From Streptomyces olivaceus (GTDB lineage: Bacteria > Actinomycetota > Actinomycetes > Streptomycetales > Streptomycetaceae), in contig NZ_JOFH01000004.1 in NCBI RefSeq assembly GCF_000721235.1, forward strand, positions 124,001-188,000: a DNA stretch of 64,000 nucleotides, given 5' to 3'. How positions within the stretch are numbered: the stretch's first letter is position 1; each line of letters opens with the position of its first letter. The position numbers and the translations under genes are program-made. The notes beneath the pieces were generated by a model. It saw nothing but the letters and a program-made list of their open reading frames with translations, had not been told where the DNA came from and did no database searches. Positions 28,336-36,084 of this stretch are shown here, piece after piece.

Positions 28336-29343
28336 ATGGGCAAGGACCTGTTGAAGGCCGAGCTGCCCCGGGCTCAGAACGGGGCGGAGCCCCAACTCCT
28401 GCTGACCTCCCTGCTGGGCGACTTCTGGTACTGGCGCGACGAACACATCCCCGCCACCGCCCTGGTGAGGCTGCTCGCCGACTTCGACGTGACGTCCGAC
28501 GGCGCGCGGGCCGCGATGCGCCGTCTCGTGGCCCGCGGACTCCTGGACACCTCGCGCAGCGGACGCACCACGGCGTACGGCATCCCGGCGCGCACCTCCG
28601 AGGTGATCGTCGAGCGCGCGCACCGAATGCTGACCTTCGGCGCGACCGCGCCCGAGTGGGACGGGCGGTGGACGGTCGTCGCGTTCTCCGTCCCCGAACA
28701 GGCCCGGGGACTGCGCACCGCGCTGCGCTCCCGGCTGCGGCTGCTGCGGTTCGCGGCGCTGTACGACGGCGTGTGGGTGTCGCCGCACGACCTCGGCGCG
28801 GACGCGCAGGCCCTGCTGCGGGAGCTGGGCATCGAGACGGCGACCGTGCTGCGCTCGGCCGCGGTACCCGGGGGGACGCGGCAGGGCGATCCGGTCTCGG
28901 CGTTCGACCTGACGGCGCTGGGCAAGGAGTACCGCGCCTTCACCGAACGCTACGAGCCGGTCCTCGAAAGCCTCGCCGCGGGTCTGATCAGCCCGGCCGA
29001 GGCGCTGCGTATCCGCACCGAACTCCGGGTGGCCTGGCGGCGGTTCCCGGAGACCGACCCGGACCTGCCGGCCGAGCTGCTGCCTCCCGACTGGGACCGG
29101 CCCCGCGCCCAGCGGGTCTTCCTGGAGATCTACGACCGCCTGGGACCGCTGGCCGAACTGCGGTTCCGGCAGATTCTCGGCACGGTCTCACCCGAACTGG
29201 CCGACCTGGCCTCCCACCACGACTCCGCGGCCATCGCCGACCTGTACGCCTCGCTGGGCGACCGCAGGGCGCACGGGGACACTCCGTTCGAGCAGGCCAC
29301 CGCGGCCCGGCGGCTGGACGAGGTGACGCGCTCCAGGTCGTGA
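28336..29343 (+). CDS. PaaX-family transcriptional regulator
   Basis: A 335-residue PaaX/PaaX-C domain regulator: an N-terminal winged helix (LLTSLLGDFWYW, ALVRLLADFDVTSDGARAAM, RRLVARGLLD) followed by the middle WDGRWTVVAFSVPEQARGLR and the C-terminal helical domain. Characterised PaaX proteins sense aryl-CoA thioesters. Being divergent from an operon with a CoA-transferase, this one probably senses the CoA thioester made there. ATG at 28336 after AACCGAGGTGCC. Confidence 0.87.
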   Translation: MGKDLLKAELPRAQNGAEPQLLLTSLLGDFWYWRDEHIPATALVRLLADFDVTSDGARAAMRRLVARGLLDTSRSGRTTAYGIPARTSEVIVERAHRMLTFGATAPEWDGRWTVVAFSVPEQARGLRTALRSRLRLLRFAALYDGVWVSPHDLGADAQALLRELGIETATVLRSAAVPGGTRQGDPVSAFDLTALGKEYRAFTERYEPVLESLAAGLISPAEALRIRTELRVAWRRFPETDPDLPAELLPPDWDRPRAQRVFLEIYDRLGPLAELRFRQILGTVSPELADLASHHDSAAIADLYASLGDRRAHGDTPFEQATAARRLDEVTRSRS

Positions 29344-29386
29344 CCCCGGTGGCCGGTCCCCGGCGACCGGCCCCCTCCGGCGCGGC

Positions 29387-29851
29387 TCAGGACAGCGCGC
29401 GGTGCGCACTCTTCAGCGCCTCCCGGAAACGCTCGACGTCGGCGGCACCGAGGTCCGCCACCATCCGCCGCTCAAGGAGCCGGGCGGGCTCGGCGTGGTC
29501 GGCGAGCAGCCGCCGCCCGGCGTCGGCGAGCAGGATCACCTTCTCCCGCCGGTTGCCGGGGTTGGGCTCGCGCCGCACCAGGCCCCGGCTCTCCAGGGCG
29601 CGCACCATGTCCGCCATCGACTGCGCCGTGACGAACGAGTCGCGGGCCAACTGCGCGGCGGAGATGCCGTCGTGCCGCTCCAGCACGGTCAGCGCGGTGT
29701 ACTGCAGCGCGGTGACGCCCGCCGGCTTGAGCAGCTCCTCCAGACGGGCGCGGACCACGAGTTCGGTCCGCTTGAGCAGGTAGAGCAGCGACGGCCCCGC
29801 CTCGTCCGCCGCCTCGGCGTCCCCTGCGGGCCACTCATGCGCTCGCGTCAT
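29387..29851 (-). CDS. MarR-family repressor, CouR-like
   Basis: A 154-residue MarR protein: LLYLLKRTELVVRARLEELL dimer helix, LERHDGISAAQLARDSFVTA and QSMADMVRALESRGLVRREP recognition region, then a wing with NPGNRREKV. It is divergent from an SDR-amidohydrolase-ligase-hydratase operon. In Rhodococcus the MarR protein CouR represses an operon of the same make-up and is released by hydroxycinnamoyl-CoA, so I infer the same role. ATG at 29851 after GGAGG. Two identical palindromes in the intergenic region are its likely operators. Confidence 0.82.
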   Translation of the reverse strand: MTRAHEWPAGDAEAADEAGPSLLYLLKRTELVVRARLEELLKPAGVTALQYTALTVLERHDGISAAQLARDSFVTAQSMADMVRALESRGLVRREPNPGNRREKVILLADAGRRLLADHAEPARLLERRMVADLGAADVERFREALKSAHRALS

Positions 29852-29905
29852 CCCGTGCCTCCGCCGACTGCCGATTCGCGTCTCACAGCGGACCACCCTA
29901 AGCCA

Positions 29906-29961
29906 TTGACAGGATTCCTGTTGAAAGAGAACACTGAAGTCGAACGACAGGATTCCTGTCG
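29906..29961 (+). promoter_or_regulatory. Promoter with twin MarR operators
   Basis: ACAGGATTCCTGT occurs twice, at 29909-29921 and 29947-29959; the second copy extends to a 17-bp palindrome (CGACAGG...CCTGTCG, 29945-29961). The centres are 38 bp apart. The first copy overlaps a TTGACA -35 box (29906-29911), with AACACT at 29930-29935 as -10 candidate, so the second copy lies downstream of the likely transcription start. This is a repression layout. Confidence 0.75.
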
Positions 29962-30036
29962 ATCAGTCACGGGTGACGGCCCGGTCGGCCTCGCCGCCCC
30001 TCAGGAACCCCACCGCCATCAGGAAGAGGCACAGCC

Positions 30037-30948
30037 ATGGATCTGCAGGGCAAGGTCGCCGTCGTCACCGGGAGCGGGCGCGGTCTGGGACTCGCGTACG
30101 CCAGGGCCCTGGCCGCCGCGGGCGCCTCCGTCGTGGTCAACGACGTCGACGCCGACGTGGTCGACGAGGCGGTCGGCACCATCACCGCGGCCGGCGGCAG
30201 GGCCACGGGCGTCGTCGCCGCCGTGGGCGACAGCGAGGCCGCCGAGCAGCTCACCGAGGCGGCGGTGCGGGAGTTCGGCCGGCTGGACGTCCTGGTCACC
30301 AACGCGGGCATCCTCCGCGACCGGGTGCTGTGGAAGATGACGGACGACGACTTCGACTCCGTGGTCAAGGTCCACCTGCGCGGCACGTTCACCTGCGCCC
30401 GGGCGGCGGCGGTGCGGATGCGCGAGCAGGGCGAAGGCGGGCGGCTGATCCTGATCTCCTCCCCCGCCGGCCAGCGCGGCAACTTCGGCCAGACCAACTA
30501 CGCCGCCGCCAAGGCCGGCATCGTGGCGATGGCCCGGACCTGGGCGATGGAGCTGGGCCGGGCGGGCATCACCGTGAACGCGGTCGTCCCCGTCGCCGCC
30601 ACCGAGATGACCAGGACGATCCCGGCCTTCGCGCCCGCCATCGAGGAGGCCGAGCGCACCGGCACGCCGCTGCCGGACTGGCTGCGCAAGGACGAGGGCC
30701 TCGGCACCGTCGAGGACGTGGCGGGCCTGATCACCTTCCTCGCGTCGGACGGCGCCAAGGACGTCACCGGGCAGGCCATCGGCATCGGCGGCGACCGGCT
30801 GGCCCTGTGGGCCCACCCCAAGGAGGGCGCGGTCGCCTTCGCCGACGGCGGCTGGAGCGCCGACGCGATCGGCGAGCGCTGGCACGACGGCGTAGGCGCC
30901 GAGCCCGAGACGTACGGCATCCCGGCTCCCACGGCACCGGGGGCCTGA
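30037..30948 (+). CDS. SDR-family 3-hydroxyacyl-CoA dehydrogenase, CouN-like
   Basis: A 303-residue classical SDR: cofactor motif TGSGRGLG at residues 11-18, NAG at 89-91, catalytic Ser around 141 and Tyr155-Lys159 (YAAAK). The sequence resembles the dehydrogenase domain of the peroxisomal multifunctional enzyme (RDRVLWKMTDDDFDSVVKVH). In the proposed pathway it oxidises the 3-hydroxy-3-arylpropanoyl-CoA to the 3-keto thioester. First gene of a compact four-gene operon; the next gene starts one base after its stop. Confidence 0.85.
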   Translation: MDLQGKVAVVTGSGRGLGLAYARALAAAGASVVVNDVDADVVDEAVGTITAAGGRATGVVAAVGDSEAAEQLTEAAVREFGRLDVLVTNAGILRDRVLWKMTDDDFDSVVKVHLRGTFTCARAAAVRMREQGEGGRLILISSPAGQRGNFGQTNYAAAKAGIVAMARTWAMELGRAGITVNAVVPVAATEMTRTIPAFAPAIEEAERTGTPLPDWLRKDEGLGTVEDVAGLITFLASDGAKDVTGQAIGIGGDRLALWAHPKEGAVAFADGGWSADAIGERWHDGVGAEPETYGIPAPTAPGA

Positions 30949-30949
30949 C

Positions 30950-31837
30950 ATGAGCGACTCGGCCATCGACGTCGACGCCCTCACCGCCATCGACGTCCAC
31001 ACCCACGCGGAGGTCTCCCGCTCCGGTCACGGCGCGCTGAGCCCGGAGCTCTTCGGGGCGTCCGAGGAGTACTTCAAGGCGCACGGCCACCGGCAGCCGA
31101 CCATCGACGAGATGGCGGCGCACTACCGGGAGCGGCGGATGGCCGCCGTGGTGTTCACCGTGGACGCCGAGCACGCCACCGGCCATCCCCGGATCGCCAA
31201 CGAGGAGGTCGCCGAGAACTGCGCCGCCCACGCCGACGTGCTCATCCCGTTCGCCAGTGTCGACCCGCACAAGGGCCGGGCGGGGGTCCGGGAGGCACGC
31301 CGCCTGGTCGAGGAACACGGGGTGCGCGGCTTCAAGTTCCACCCGAGCATCCAGGCGTTCTCGCCGAACGACCGGCTGGCGTACCCGCTCTACGAGGCGA
31401 TCGAGGAACTGGGCGTGCCCGCGCTGTTCCACACCGGGCAGACCGGGATCGGCGCCGGGGTGCCCGGGGGCGGCGGCATCCGGCTGAAGTACTCCGATCC
31501 CATGCTCGTCGACGACGTGGCCGTGGACTTCCCCGAGTTGCGGATCATCCTGGCGCACCCCTCCTTCCCCTGGCAGGACGAGGCGCTGGCCGTCGCCACG
31601 CACAAGCCGTACGTGCACATCGACCTGTCGGGCTGGTCGCCGAAGTACTTCCCGCCGCAGCTGGTCCGGTACGCCAACACGCTCCTCAAGGACAAGGTGC
31701 TCTTCGGGTCCGACTACCCGGTCATCACCCCGGACCGCTGGCTCGCCGACTTCGACAAGCTCGACATCAAGCCCGAGGTCCGGCCCAGGATCCTCAAGGA
31801 CAACGCCGCCCGCCTGCTCGGCCTGCGCAAGGACTGA
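30950..31837 (+). CDS. Amidohydrolase-2 family enzyme, CouO-like beta-ketoacyl-CoA hydrolase
   Basis: A 295-residue TIM-barrel metal hydrolase: IDVHTHAEVS at the N-terminus (metal-binding HxH), GVRGFKFHPSIQAF, VPALFHTGQTG, LRIILAHPSFPWQDEAL and VLFGSDYPVITPDRW with the active-site Asp. The same family supplies CouO, which cleaves 4-hydroxyphenyl-beta-ketoacyl-CoA hydrolytically to the benzoate and acetyl-CoA. Its place between SDR and CoA ligase makes that the best assignment. An ACMSD-like decarboxylase is the alternative. Confidence 0.8.
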   Translation: MSDSAIDVDALTAIDVHTHAEVSRSGHGALSPELFGASEEYFKAHGHRQPTIDEMAAHYRERRMAAVVFTVDAEHATGHPRIANEEVAENCAAHADVLIPFASVDPHKGRAGVREARRLVEEHGVRGFKFHPSIQAFSPNDRLAYPLYEAIEELGVPALFHTGQTGIGAGVPGGGGIRLKYSDPMLVDDVAVDFPELRIILAHPSFPWQDEALAVATHKPYVHIDLSGWSPKYFPPQLVRYANTLLKDKVLFGSDYPVITPDRWLADFDKLDIKPEVRPRILKDNAARLLGLRKD

Positions 31838-31848
31838 GGGAGGACGCC

Positions 31849-33432
31849 GTGCTGAACCAGGGCATCGGCTCCTGGCCCGCCCGCCGCGCCCGCAGGACAC
31901 CCGCGCGTACGGCGGTGGTCCACCGGGGCACCGGGACCACCTACCGCGAGCTGCACGAACGGGTCCTGCGCCTGGCGCACGCGCTGCGCGCCCTCGGCGT
32001 CGTCCGCGGCGACCGGGTCGCCCACCTGGGCCCCAACCAGCCGGCCTTCCTGGAGACGCTGTTCGCCGCGGGCGCCCTCGGCGCCGTCCTCGTCCCGCTC
32101 AACACCCGTCTCGCCGCACCGGAGTTGGCGTACAGCCTCGTCGACAGCGGCAGCACGGTACTGGTGCACGGCGCGGAGCAGGCGGAGACGGCCACCGCTG
32201 CCGCCGCGGACACCGGCGTCCGGCACCGCGTCACGCTCGGCGCACCCGGCGGCGGGGCCCTCGGCTACGAGGACCTGATCGCGGGCGGCTCCACCGAGCC
32301 GCTCGACGAGGCCGTCGCCCCGGACGATCCGTGCCTGATCATGTACACCTCCGGGACGACGGGCCGCCCCAAGGGCGCGGTGCTCTCGCACGCCAACATC
32401 ACCTGGAACAGTCTCAACGTCCTCGTCGACACCGACCTGACCGGCGACGAGGTCACCCTGGTCGTCGCCCCGCTGTTCCACACCGCCGGGCTCAACATGA
32501 CCTGCCTGCCGACCCTGCTCAAGGGCGGCCGGGTCGTACTGCTGGAGGCCTTCGACGCGGGGACCGTGCTGGAGGCGGTCGAGCGCGAACGCGTGACGTA
32601 CATGTTCGGCGTGCCCACGATGTACGACGCGATGGCCGCCCACCCGCGCTGGGAGACGGCCGACCTGTCCAGCCTGCGCTCCCTGAACTGCGGCGGCGCA
32701 CCGGTACCGGCCCGCACCATCGAGCGGTACCTCGCCCGCGGCCTGGCCTTCAGCCAGGGGTACGGCATGACGGAGGCGTCCCCCGGCGTGCTCCTCCTGG
32801 ACCGGGAGCAGACCTCGGCCAAGGCGGGTTCCGCGGGCGTCCCGCACTTCTTCACCGACGCCCGGGTGGCCCTCCCCGACGGCAGCACCGCCGGTGCAGG
32901 GCAGCGCGGCGAGATCCTCGTCCAGGGGCCCAACGTGATGTCCGGCTACTGGAACCGCCCCGAGGACACCGCGGCGGCCGTCACCGACGACGGCTGGCTG
33001 CGCACGGGCGACGTCGCCCGCACGGACGAGGACGGTTACGCCTACATCGTCGACCGGGTCAAGGACATGTTCGTCTCCGGCGGGGAGAACGTGTACCCGG
33101 CCGAGGTGGAGGACGCCCTGCTGAGCCATCCGGCCGTGCGCGAGTGCGCGGTCGTCGGAGTGCCGGACCAGGTCTGGGGCGAGGTCGGCCACGCCGTCGT
33201 CGTCCTGGCGGACGGCGGCCGGGCCGACGGGCCGGAGCTCCTCGCGCACCTGCGGGGCCGGCTGGCCAAGTACAAGATCCCGAAGACGGTCGTGTTCGCC
33301 GCGGACCTGCCCCGCACGGCCTCCGGCAAGATCCTCAAACCGGCCGTGCGGAAGGCTCACCCGGCACCGTCCGCCGGACCCGCCGTCCCCGAGAGTTCCA
33401 CCTCCCCCTCACCGAAAGGCAGTACGCCATGA
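31849..33432 (+). CDS. Acyl-CoA ligase (AMP-forming), CouL-like
   Basis: A 527-residue ANL-superfamily ligase. It has the P-loop LIMYTSGTTGRPKGAVLSH, the SQGYGMTEASPG motif A5, the hinge RTGDVARTDEDGY, and near the C-terminus the catalytic Lys in LPRTASGKILK. It would convert a hydroxycinnamic or other arylpropenoic acid to its CoA thioester. GTG start at 31849 after GGGAGGA. Overlaps the MaoC gene by ATGA. Confidence 0.88.
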   Translation: MLNQGIGSWPARRARRTPARTAVVHRGTGTTYRELHERVLRLAHALRALGVVRGDRVAHLGPNQPAFLETLFAAGALGAVLVPLNTRLAAPELAYSLVDSGSTVLVHGAEQAETATAAAADTGVRHRVTLGAPGGGALGYEDLIAGGSTEPLDEAVAPDDPCLIMYTSGTTGRPKGAVLSHANITWNSLNVLVDTDLTGDEVTLVVAPLFHTAGLNMTCLPTLLKGGRVVLLEAFDAGTVLEAVERERVTYMFGVPTMYDAMAAHPRWETADLSSLRSLNCGGAPVPARTIERYLARGLAFSQGYGMTEASPGVLLLDREQTSAKAGSAGVPHFFTDARVALPDGSTAGAGQRGEILVQGPNVMSGYWNRPEDTAAAVTDDGWLRTGDVARTDEDGYAYIVDRVKDMFVSGGENVYPAEVEDALLSHPAVRECAVVGVPDQVWGEVGHAVVVLADGGRADGPELLAHLRGRLAKYKIPKTVVFAADLPRTASGKILKPAVRKAHPAPSAGPAVPESSTSPSPKGSTP

Positions 33433-33887
33433 GCACCACCGCCCGGGGCATCGAGGGCCTCACCTCCCTCGCCGGCCGCGACCTCGGCCGCACCGACTGG
33501 CTGGAGATCACACAGGAGCGCGTCAACACCTTCGCCGACGCCACCGACGACCACCAGTGGATCCACACCGACCCAAAGAAGGCCAAGGAGGGCCCGTTCA
33601 AGGGGCCCATCGCCCACGGCTACCTGACCCTGTCCCTGATCATCCCGATGTTCGGCGACCTCCTGGAGATCTCCGGCATCTCCATGAGCGTCAACTACGG
33701 CCTGGAGAAGGTCCGTTTCCCGAGCCCCGTGCCGGTCGGCGCGAAGATCCGCCTGCACGGGGTGGTCGACTCGGTCGAGGAGGTCAAGGGCGACGGCGTG
33801 CAGATGGGCGTGGCCTTCACCGTCGAGGTGGAGGGCGTGGAGAAGCCCGCCTGCGTGGCGCAGGCCGTGTACCGGCACTACGCCTGA
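33429..33887 (+). CDS. MaoC-like enoyl-CoA hydratase, CouM-like
   Basis: A 152-residue single hot-dog domain. The hydratase-2 motif is clear: FADATDDHQWIHTDPKKAKEG, then GPIAHGYLTLSLI, with the catalytic Asp and His of the (R)-hydratase family. In the pathway it adds water across the arylpropenoyl-CoA double bond. It is the last gene of the operon and faces the convergent cupin gene 13 bp away. Confidence 0.87.
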   Translation: MSTTARGIEGLTSLAGRDLGRTDWLEITQERVNTFADATDDHQWIHTDPKKAKEGPFKGPIAHGYLTLSLIIPMFGDLLEISGISMSVNYGLEKVRFPSPVPVGAKIRLHGVVDSVEEVKGDGVQMGVAFTVEVEGVEKPACVAQAVYRHYA

Positions 33888-33900
33888 CCGCGGCGCCGGA

Positions 33901-34407
33901 TCAGCTCTCCCGCACCGGGAGCGCGTACAGCTGCGGCAGGTTGACCACGATCGCCTCCTGCGTGCTGCGCGCGATGACGACCACCGCCTCCTCCGCGGGG
34001 TCGGGGTTCTCCTCCCGGTGCGGGACGAACGGCGGGACGAAGATGTAGTCGCCGGGAGAGGTGCGCAGCCGCACCTCCTCCTCGCGGCCCTCCGCCTCGT
34101 CCAGGAAGACGAACTCCGGGTGCCCGCCGACCACGTAGATGGCGGTCTCCGACTCGCCGTGGTGGTGGTCGGAGGAGGACGTGCCGGGGGCGACGTGCGT
34201 CTGGCCCATCCACAGCTTCTCGGAGCCCACCGCGCGTCCGCTGACGGCCGCGAACCTGCGCATCCCGCCCGTCTGCGCGGTGTCCCCGTCCAGGGCGTCG
34301 GCCCGGATGTGGTGCAGCCGGCCGCGCAGGGGGGTGACCGGCTGCCCGGGGGCGTCGTGGAGGTGCGGGTGGAAGCCCTCACCGGGGGCTGTCAGCGGCT
34401 CGCTCAT
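33901..34407 (-). CDS. Cupin-domain protein
   Basis: A 168-residue single cupin. Motif 1 is VAPGTSSSDHHHGESETAIY, giving the His-His-Glu metal ligands, and motif 2 is SPGDYIFVPPFVPHREEN with the last His. Metal-dependent dioxygenase, isomerase or sensor roles are all possible. It is convergent with the aryl-CoA operon, so it could act on the aromatic product, but there is no direct link. ATG at 34407 lies 7 nt after a TAGCGT -10 box, so the mRNA is probably leaderless. Confidence 0.8.
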   Translation of the reverse strand: MSEPLTAPGEGFHPHLHDAPGQPVTPLRGRLHHIRADALDGDTAQTGGMRRFAAVSGRAVGSEKLWMGQTHVAPGTSSSDHHHGESETAIYVVGGHPEFVFLDEAEGREEEVRLRTSPGDYIFVPPFVPHREENPDPAEEAVVVIARSTQEAIVVNLPQLYALPVRES

Positions 34408-34414
34408 GGCGGGG

Positions 34415-34444
34415 ACGCTAGAAGGCCGCGGGAAAAGATGTCAA
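34415..34444 (-). promoter_or_regulatory. Promoter of the cupin gene
   Basis: On the minus strand TTGACA (34444-34439) and TAGCGT (34420-34415) are 18 bp apart, and the ATG starts 7 nt after the -10 box. GACACC just upstream of the -35 box matches the half-site of the palindrome at 35955-35970. Confidence 0.65.
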
Positions 34445-34512
34445 GAGGTGTCCTTTGCCGTTCACCTGCGGCAACGTTCCCGCAACGGAGGCGGGGGATC
34501 CGTCGCGGGACC

Positions 34513-34540
34513 TTGGCACGGCGGCCGGCTCGGGCATCAT
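34513..34540 (+). promoter_or_regulatory. Promoter of the Rrf2 gene
   Basis: TTGGCA at 34513-34518 and CATCAT at 34535-34540 with a 16-bp spacer. The ATG at 34547 follows the -10 box by 6 nt and has no ribosome binding site, so translation is probably leaderless. Confidence 0.5.
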
Positions 34541-34546
34541 GGGCGC

Positions 34547-34999
34547 ATGCATATCTCCGCGAAGGCGGACTACGCCACGCGGGCCCTGTTGGAGCTCGCC
34601 CGTACCCCCGCCCGCCCGCTGACCTGCGAGGCCATCGCCGACTCGCAGCAGATCCCGTTCCGTTTCCTGAAGTCCGTCGTGGGCGAGTTACGCAGGGCCG
34701 GGCTGGTCCGCAGCCAGCGCGGCTGCGAGGGCGGCTACTGGCTCGGCCGGCCCGCCGACGAGATCACCCTGCTCGACGTCTCCCGTGTCGTGGACGGCGA
34801 GTTGCTCACCCTGCGCGGCGAGGCGCTCGCCGCGCTGGACTATCCCGGCGCCGCCGGCCGGCTGCCCGACCTGTGGCGCCGGATCGAGAGCGACGCGGCG
34901 GCAGTCCTGGGCGGGGTGACCGTGGCCTCGCTGCTGCCGGCCGAGGACGCGCTCACCGCGGCGGCGGGCCGGGCCCCGGCCGGGAAGGGCGCCGCGTGA
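34547..34999 (+). CDS. Rrf2-family transcriptional regulator
   Basis: A 150-residue Rrf2 protein: MHISAKADYATRALLELA with QIPFRFLKSVVGELRRAGLV as winged helix and QRGCEGGYWLGRPADEITLL as wing. It has only Cys27 and Cys60 and none of the three C-terminal cysteines that bind the cluster in IscR or NsrR, so it is more like CymR or a metabolite-sensing Rrf2. Codon 48 is TTA (34688-34690), so it should need the bldA tRNA. It overlaps the DsbA-like gene by GTGA and lies just upstream of the organosulfur locus, which it may control. Confidence 0.85.
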   Translation: MHISAKADYATRALLELARTPARPLTCEAIADSQQIPFRFLKSVVGELRRAGLVRSQRGCEGGYWLGRPADEITLLDVSRVVDGELLTLRGEALAALDYPGAAGRLPDLWRRIESDAAAVLGGVTVASLLPAEDALTAAAGRAPAGKGAA

Positions 35000-35913
35000 G
35001 TGCGGCACCCGACGGGCACCGGGCGGAGGTGGTCGAGTACACCGATCCGCTGTGCCCCTGGGCATGGGGCTCGGAGCCCGTCTTCCGCCGGCTGCGCGCC
35101 GCCCTGCCCGACGGGGTCCGCTGGCGCCGCGTGTTCTGCATCCTCTTAGACGAGGACGACGACCCCGCCCCCGATCCCGCGGCGGAGACCGCCTGGTACG
35201 CGCGGTACGTCGAGGACGTCGCCCGCCACACCGGTGCCCCTCGGGCGGCGCGGCTGAGCCGGGTGGCGGCGAGTTCGTGGCCCGCGTCGCTCGTCGCCAA
35301 GGCCGCCGAGGCGCAGGGGCCGGACGTGGCCGAGCGGGTGCTGCGCCGGCTGCGGGAGACGGTCTTCGTGCTCGGCGAACCGGCCGACACCCACGAGCTG
35401 GCGCTGTCGGCGGTACGGGGCACACCGGGACTCGACCCGGACCGGCTGTCCGCCGACGCGCTGTCCGACGCCGTGCGGGAGCGGGTGCTGGCCGACCGGA
35501 GCGAGGCGCGCCGCCCGGTGCCCGAGGCGCGCTCCGCGCCGGGCGGTTCACCGCATCCGGGCGCCGCCAAGGAGACCGAGGACGGCGGCCGCCGGTACGC
35601 GCTGCCGACCGTGCTGGTGCGGTCGCGGTCCGGGCACCGCGTGGTCCCGGGACTCCGCCCCCTCCAGGCGTACGAGGCCGCGGTCGGCGAGCTGTGCCCC
35701 GGGGCGGTGTTCCGGACCGTGCGGCAGTCGCCGGACGAGGCGTTGCTGTGCCACCGGACCCTGACGGGGCCGGAGCTGGAGCTGCTGGCGGACGGGCACG
35801 AGCCACCGGCGTGGGCGGTCCGCGCCGAGACGGGCAACGGCCCGCTGTGGCTGCACCCCGAAGAGGCGGCGACGCACCCGGCGACCAGGCCCGGCGCCCC
35901 CGACCGACCGTGA
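34996..35913 (+). CDS. DsbA/FrnE-family thioredoxin-fold protein without CxxC
   Basis: A 305-residue protein with a DsbA-like thioredoxin fold: EVVEYTDPLCPWAWGSEPVF at residues 11-30, where the usual CxxC is C20-P-W-A. Only one active-site Cys remains, so it is not a standard disulfide oxidase; FrnE-like or chromene-carboxylate-isomerase-like chemistry with glutathione/mycothiol is possible. The cis-Pro loop appears in ALPTVLVRSRSGHRV. Codon 51 is TTA (35146-35148), implying bldA dependence. No signal peptide. Start is the GTG overlapping the Rrf2 stop. Confidence 0.78.
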   Translation: MSAAPDGHRAEVVEYTDPLCPWAWGSEPVFRRLRAALPDGVRWRRVFCILLDEDDDPAPDPAAETAWYARYVEDVARHTGAPRAARLSRVAASSWPASLVAKAAEAQGPDVAERVLRRLRETVFVLGEPADTHELALSAVRGTPGLDPDRLSADALSDAVRERVLADRSEARRPVPEARSAPGGSPHPGAAKETEDGGRRYALPTVLVRSRSGHRVVPGLRPLQAYEAAVGELCPGAVFRTVRQSPDEALLCHRTLTGPELELLADGHEPPAWAVRAETGNGPLWLHPEEAATHPATRPGAPDRP

Positions 35914-35954
35914 CAAGGCTCTGAACTGCGACGGAAGCTCGTCCCGCCCAATGA

Positions 35955-35970
35955 GACACCAATTGGTGTC
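35955..35970. promoter_or_regulatory. 16-bp perfect palindrome upstream of the organosulfur operon
   Basis: GACACCAATTGGTGTC is fully self-complementary. It ends 2 bp before the TTGACA -35 box of the leader-peptide promoter. The neighbouring Rrf2 regulator or another sulfur regulator is the likely ligand. A GACACC half-site recurs upstream of the cupin -35 box. Confidence 0.65.
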
Positions 35971-35972
35971 CA

Positions 35973-36002
35973 TTGACAGCCCCTCATGACTGGCCCCAGG
36001 AT
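35973..36002 (+). promoter_or_regulatory. Promoter of the leader peptide and organosulfur operon
   Basis: TTGACA at 35973-35978 and CAGGAT at 35997-36002 with an 18-bp spacer. The ATG at 36010 is 7 nt after the -10 box, the same geometry as the other leaderless starts in this window. Confidence 0.65.
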
Positions 36003-36009
36003 GTGCAAC

Positions 36010-36084
36010 ATGCTCACGACGCACCCCGCCGTGGTGTGCCGCTACGTGGACCTGCGGCGCACCTGCAGCGCTCTCTGTCGCTGA
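36010..36084 (+). CDS. Cysteine-rich leader peptide (predicted attenuator uORF)
   Basis: A 24-codon open reading frame ending ...CRYVDLRRTCSALCR, too short for ordinary gene calls. It belongs by sequence to the small actinobacterial leader peptides with a (H/Y)VDLxR core and C-terminal Cys codons that precede sulfur-metabolism operons. Three of the 24 codons are Cys, two in the last six. The ATG at 36010 is 7 nt after the -10 box, so it would be translated from a leaderless mRNA; an in-frame ATG at 36001 overlaps the -10 box and is rejected. Ribosome stalling at Cys codons when cysteine is short would then switch on the genes from 36471. Confidence 0.75.
   Translation: MLTTHPAVVCRYVDLRRTCSALCR

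Noticed and set aside
31714..33360. Long minus-strand frame opposite the acyl-CoA ligase
   Set aside because: Antisense shadow of an unmistakable ligase; composition is Gly/Val/Arg/Asp-rich with no motif.
36001..36009. ATG at 36001 as start of the Cys leader peptide
   Set aside because: It overlaps the predicted -10 box, so it would not be in the transcript; ATG at 36010 fits leaderless initiation.
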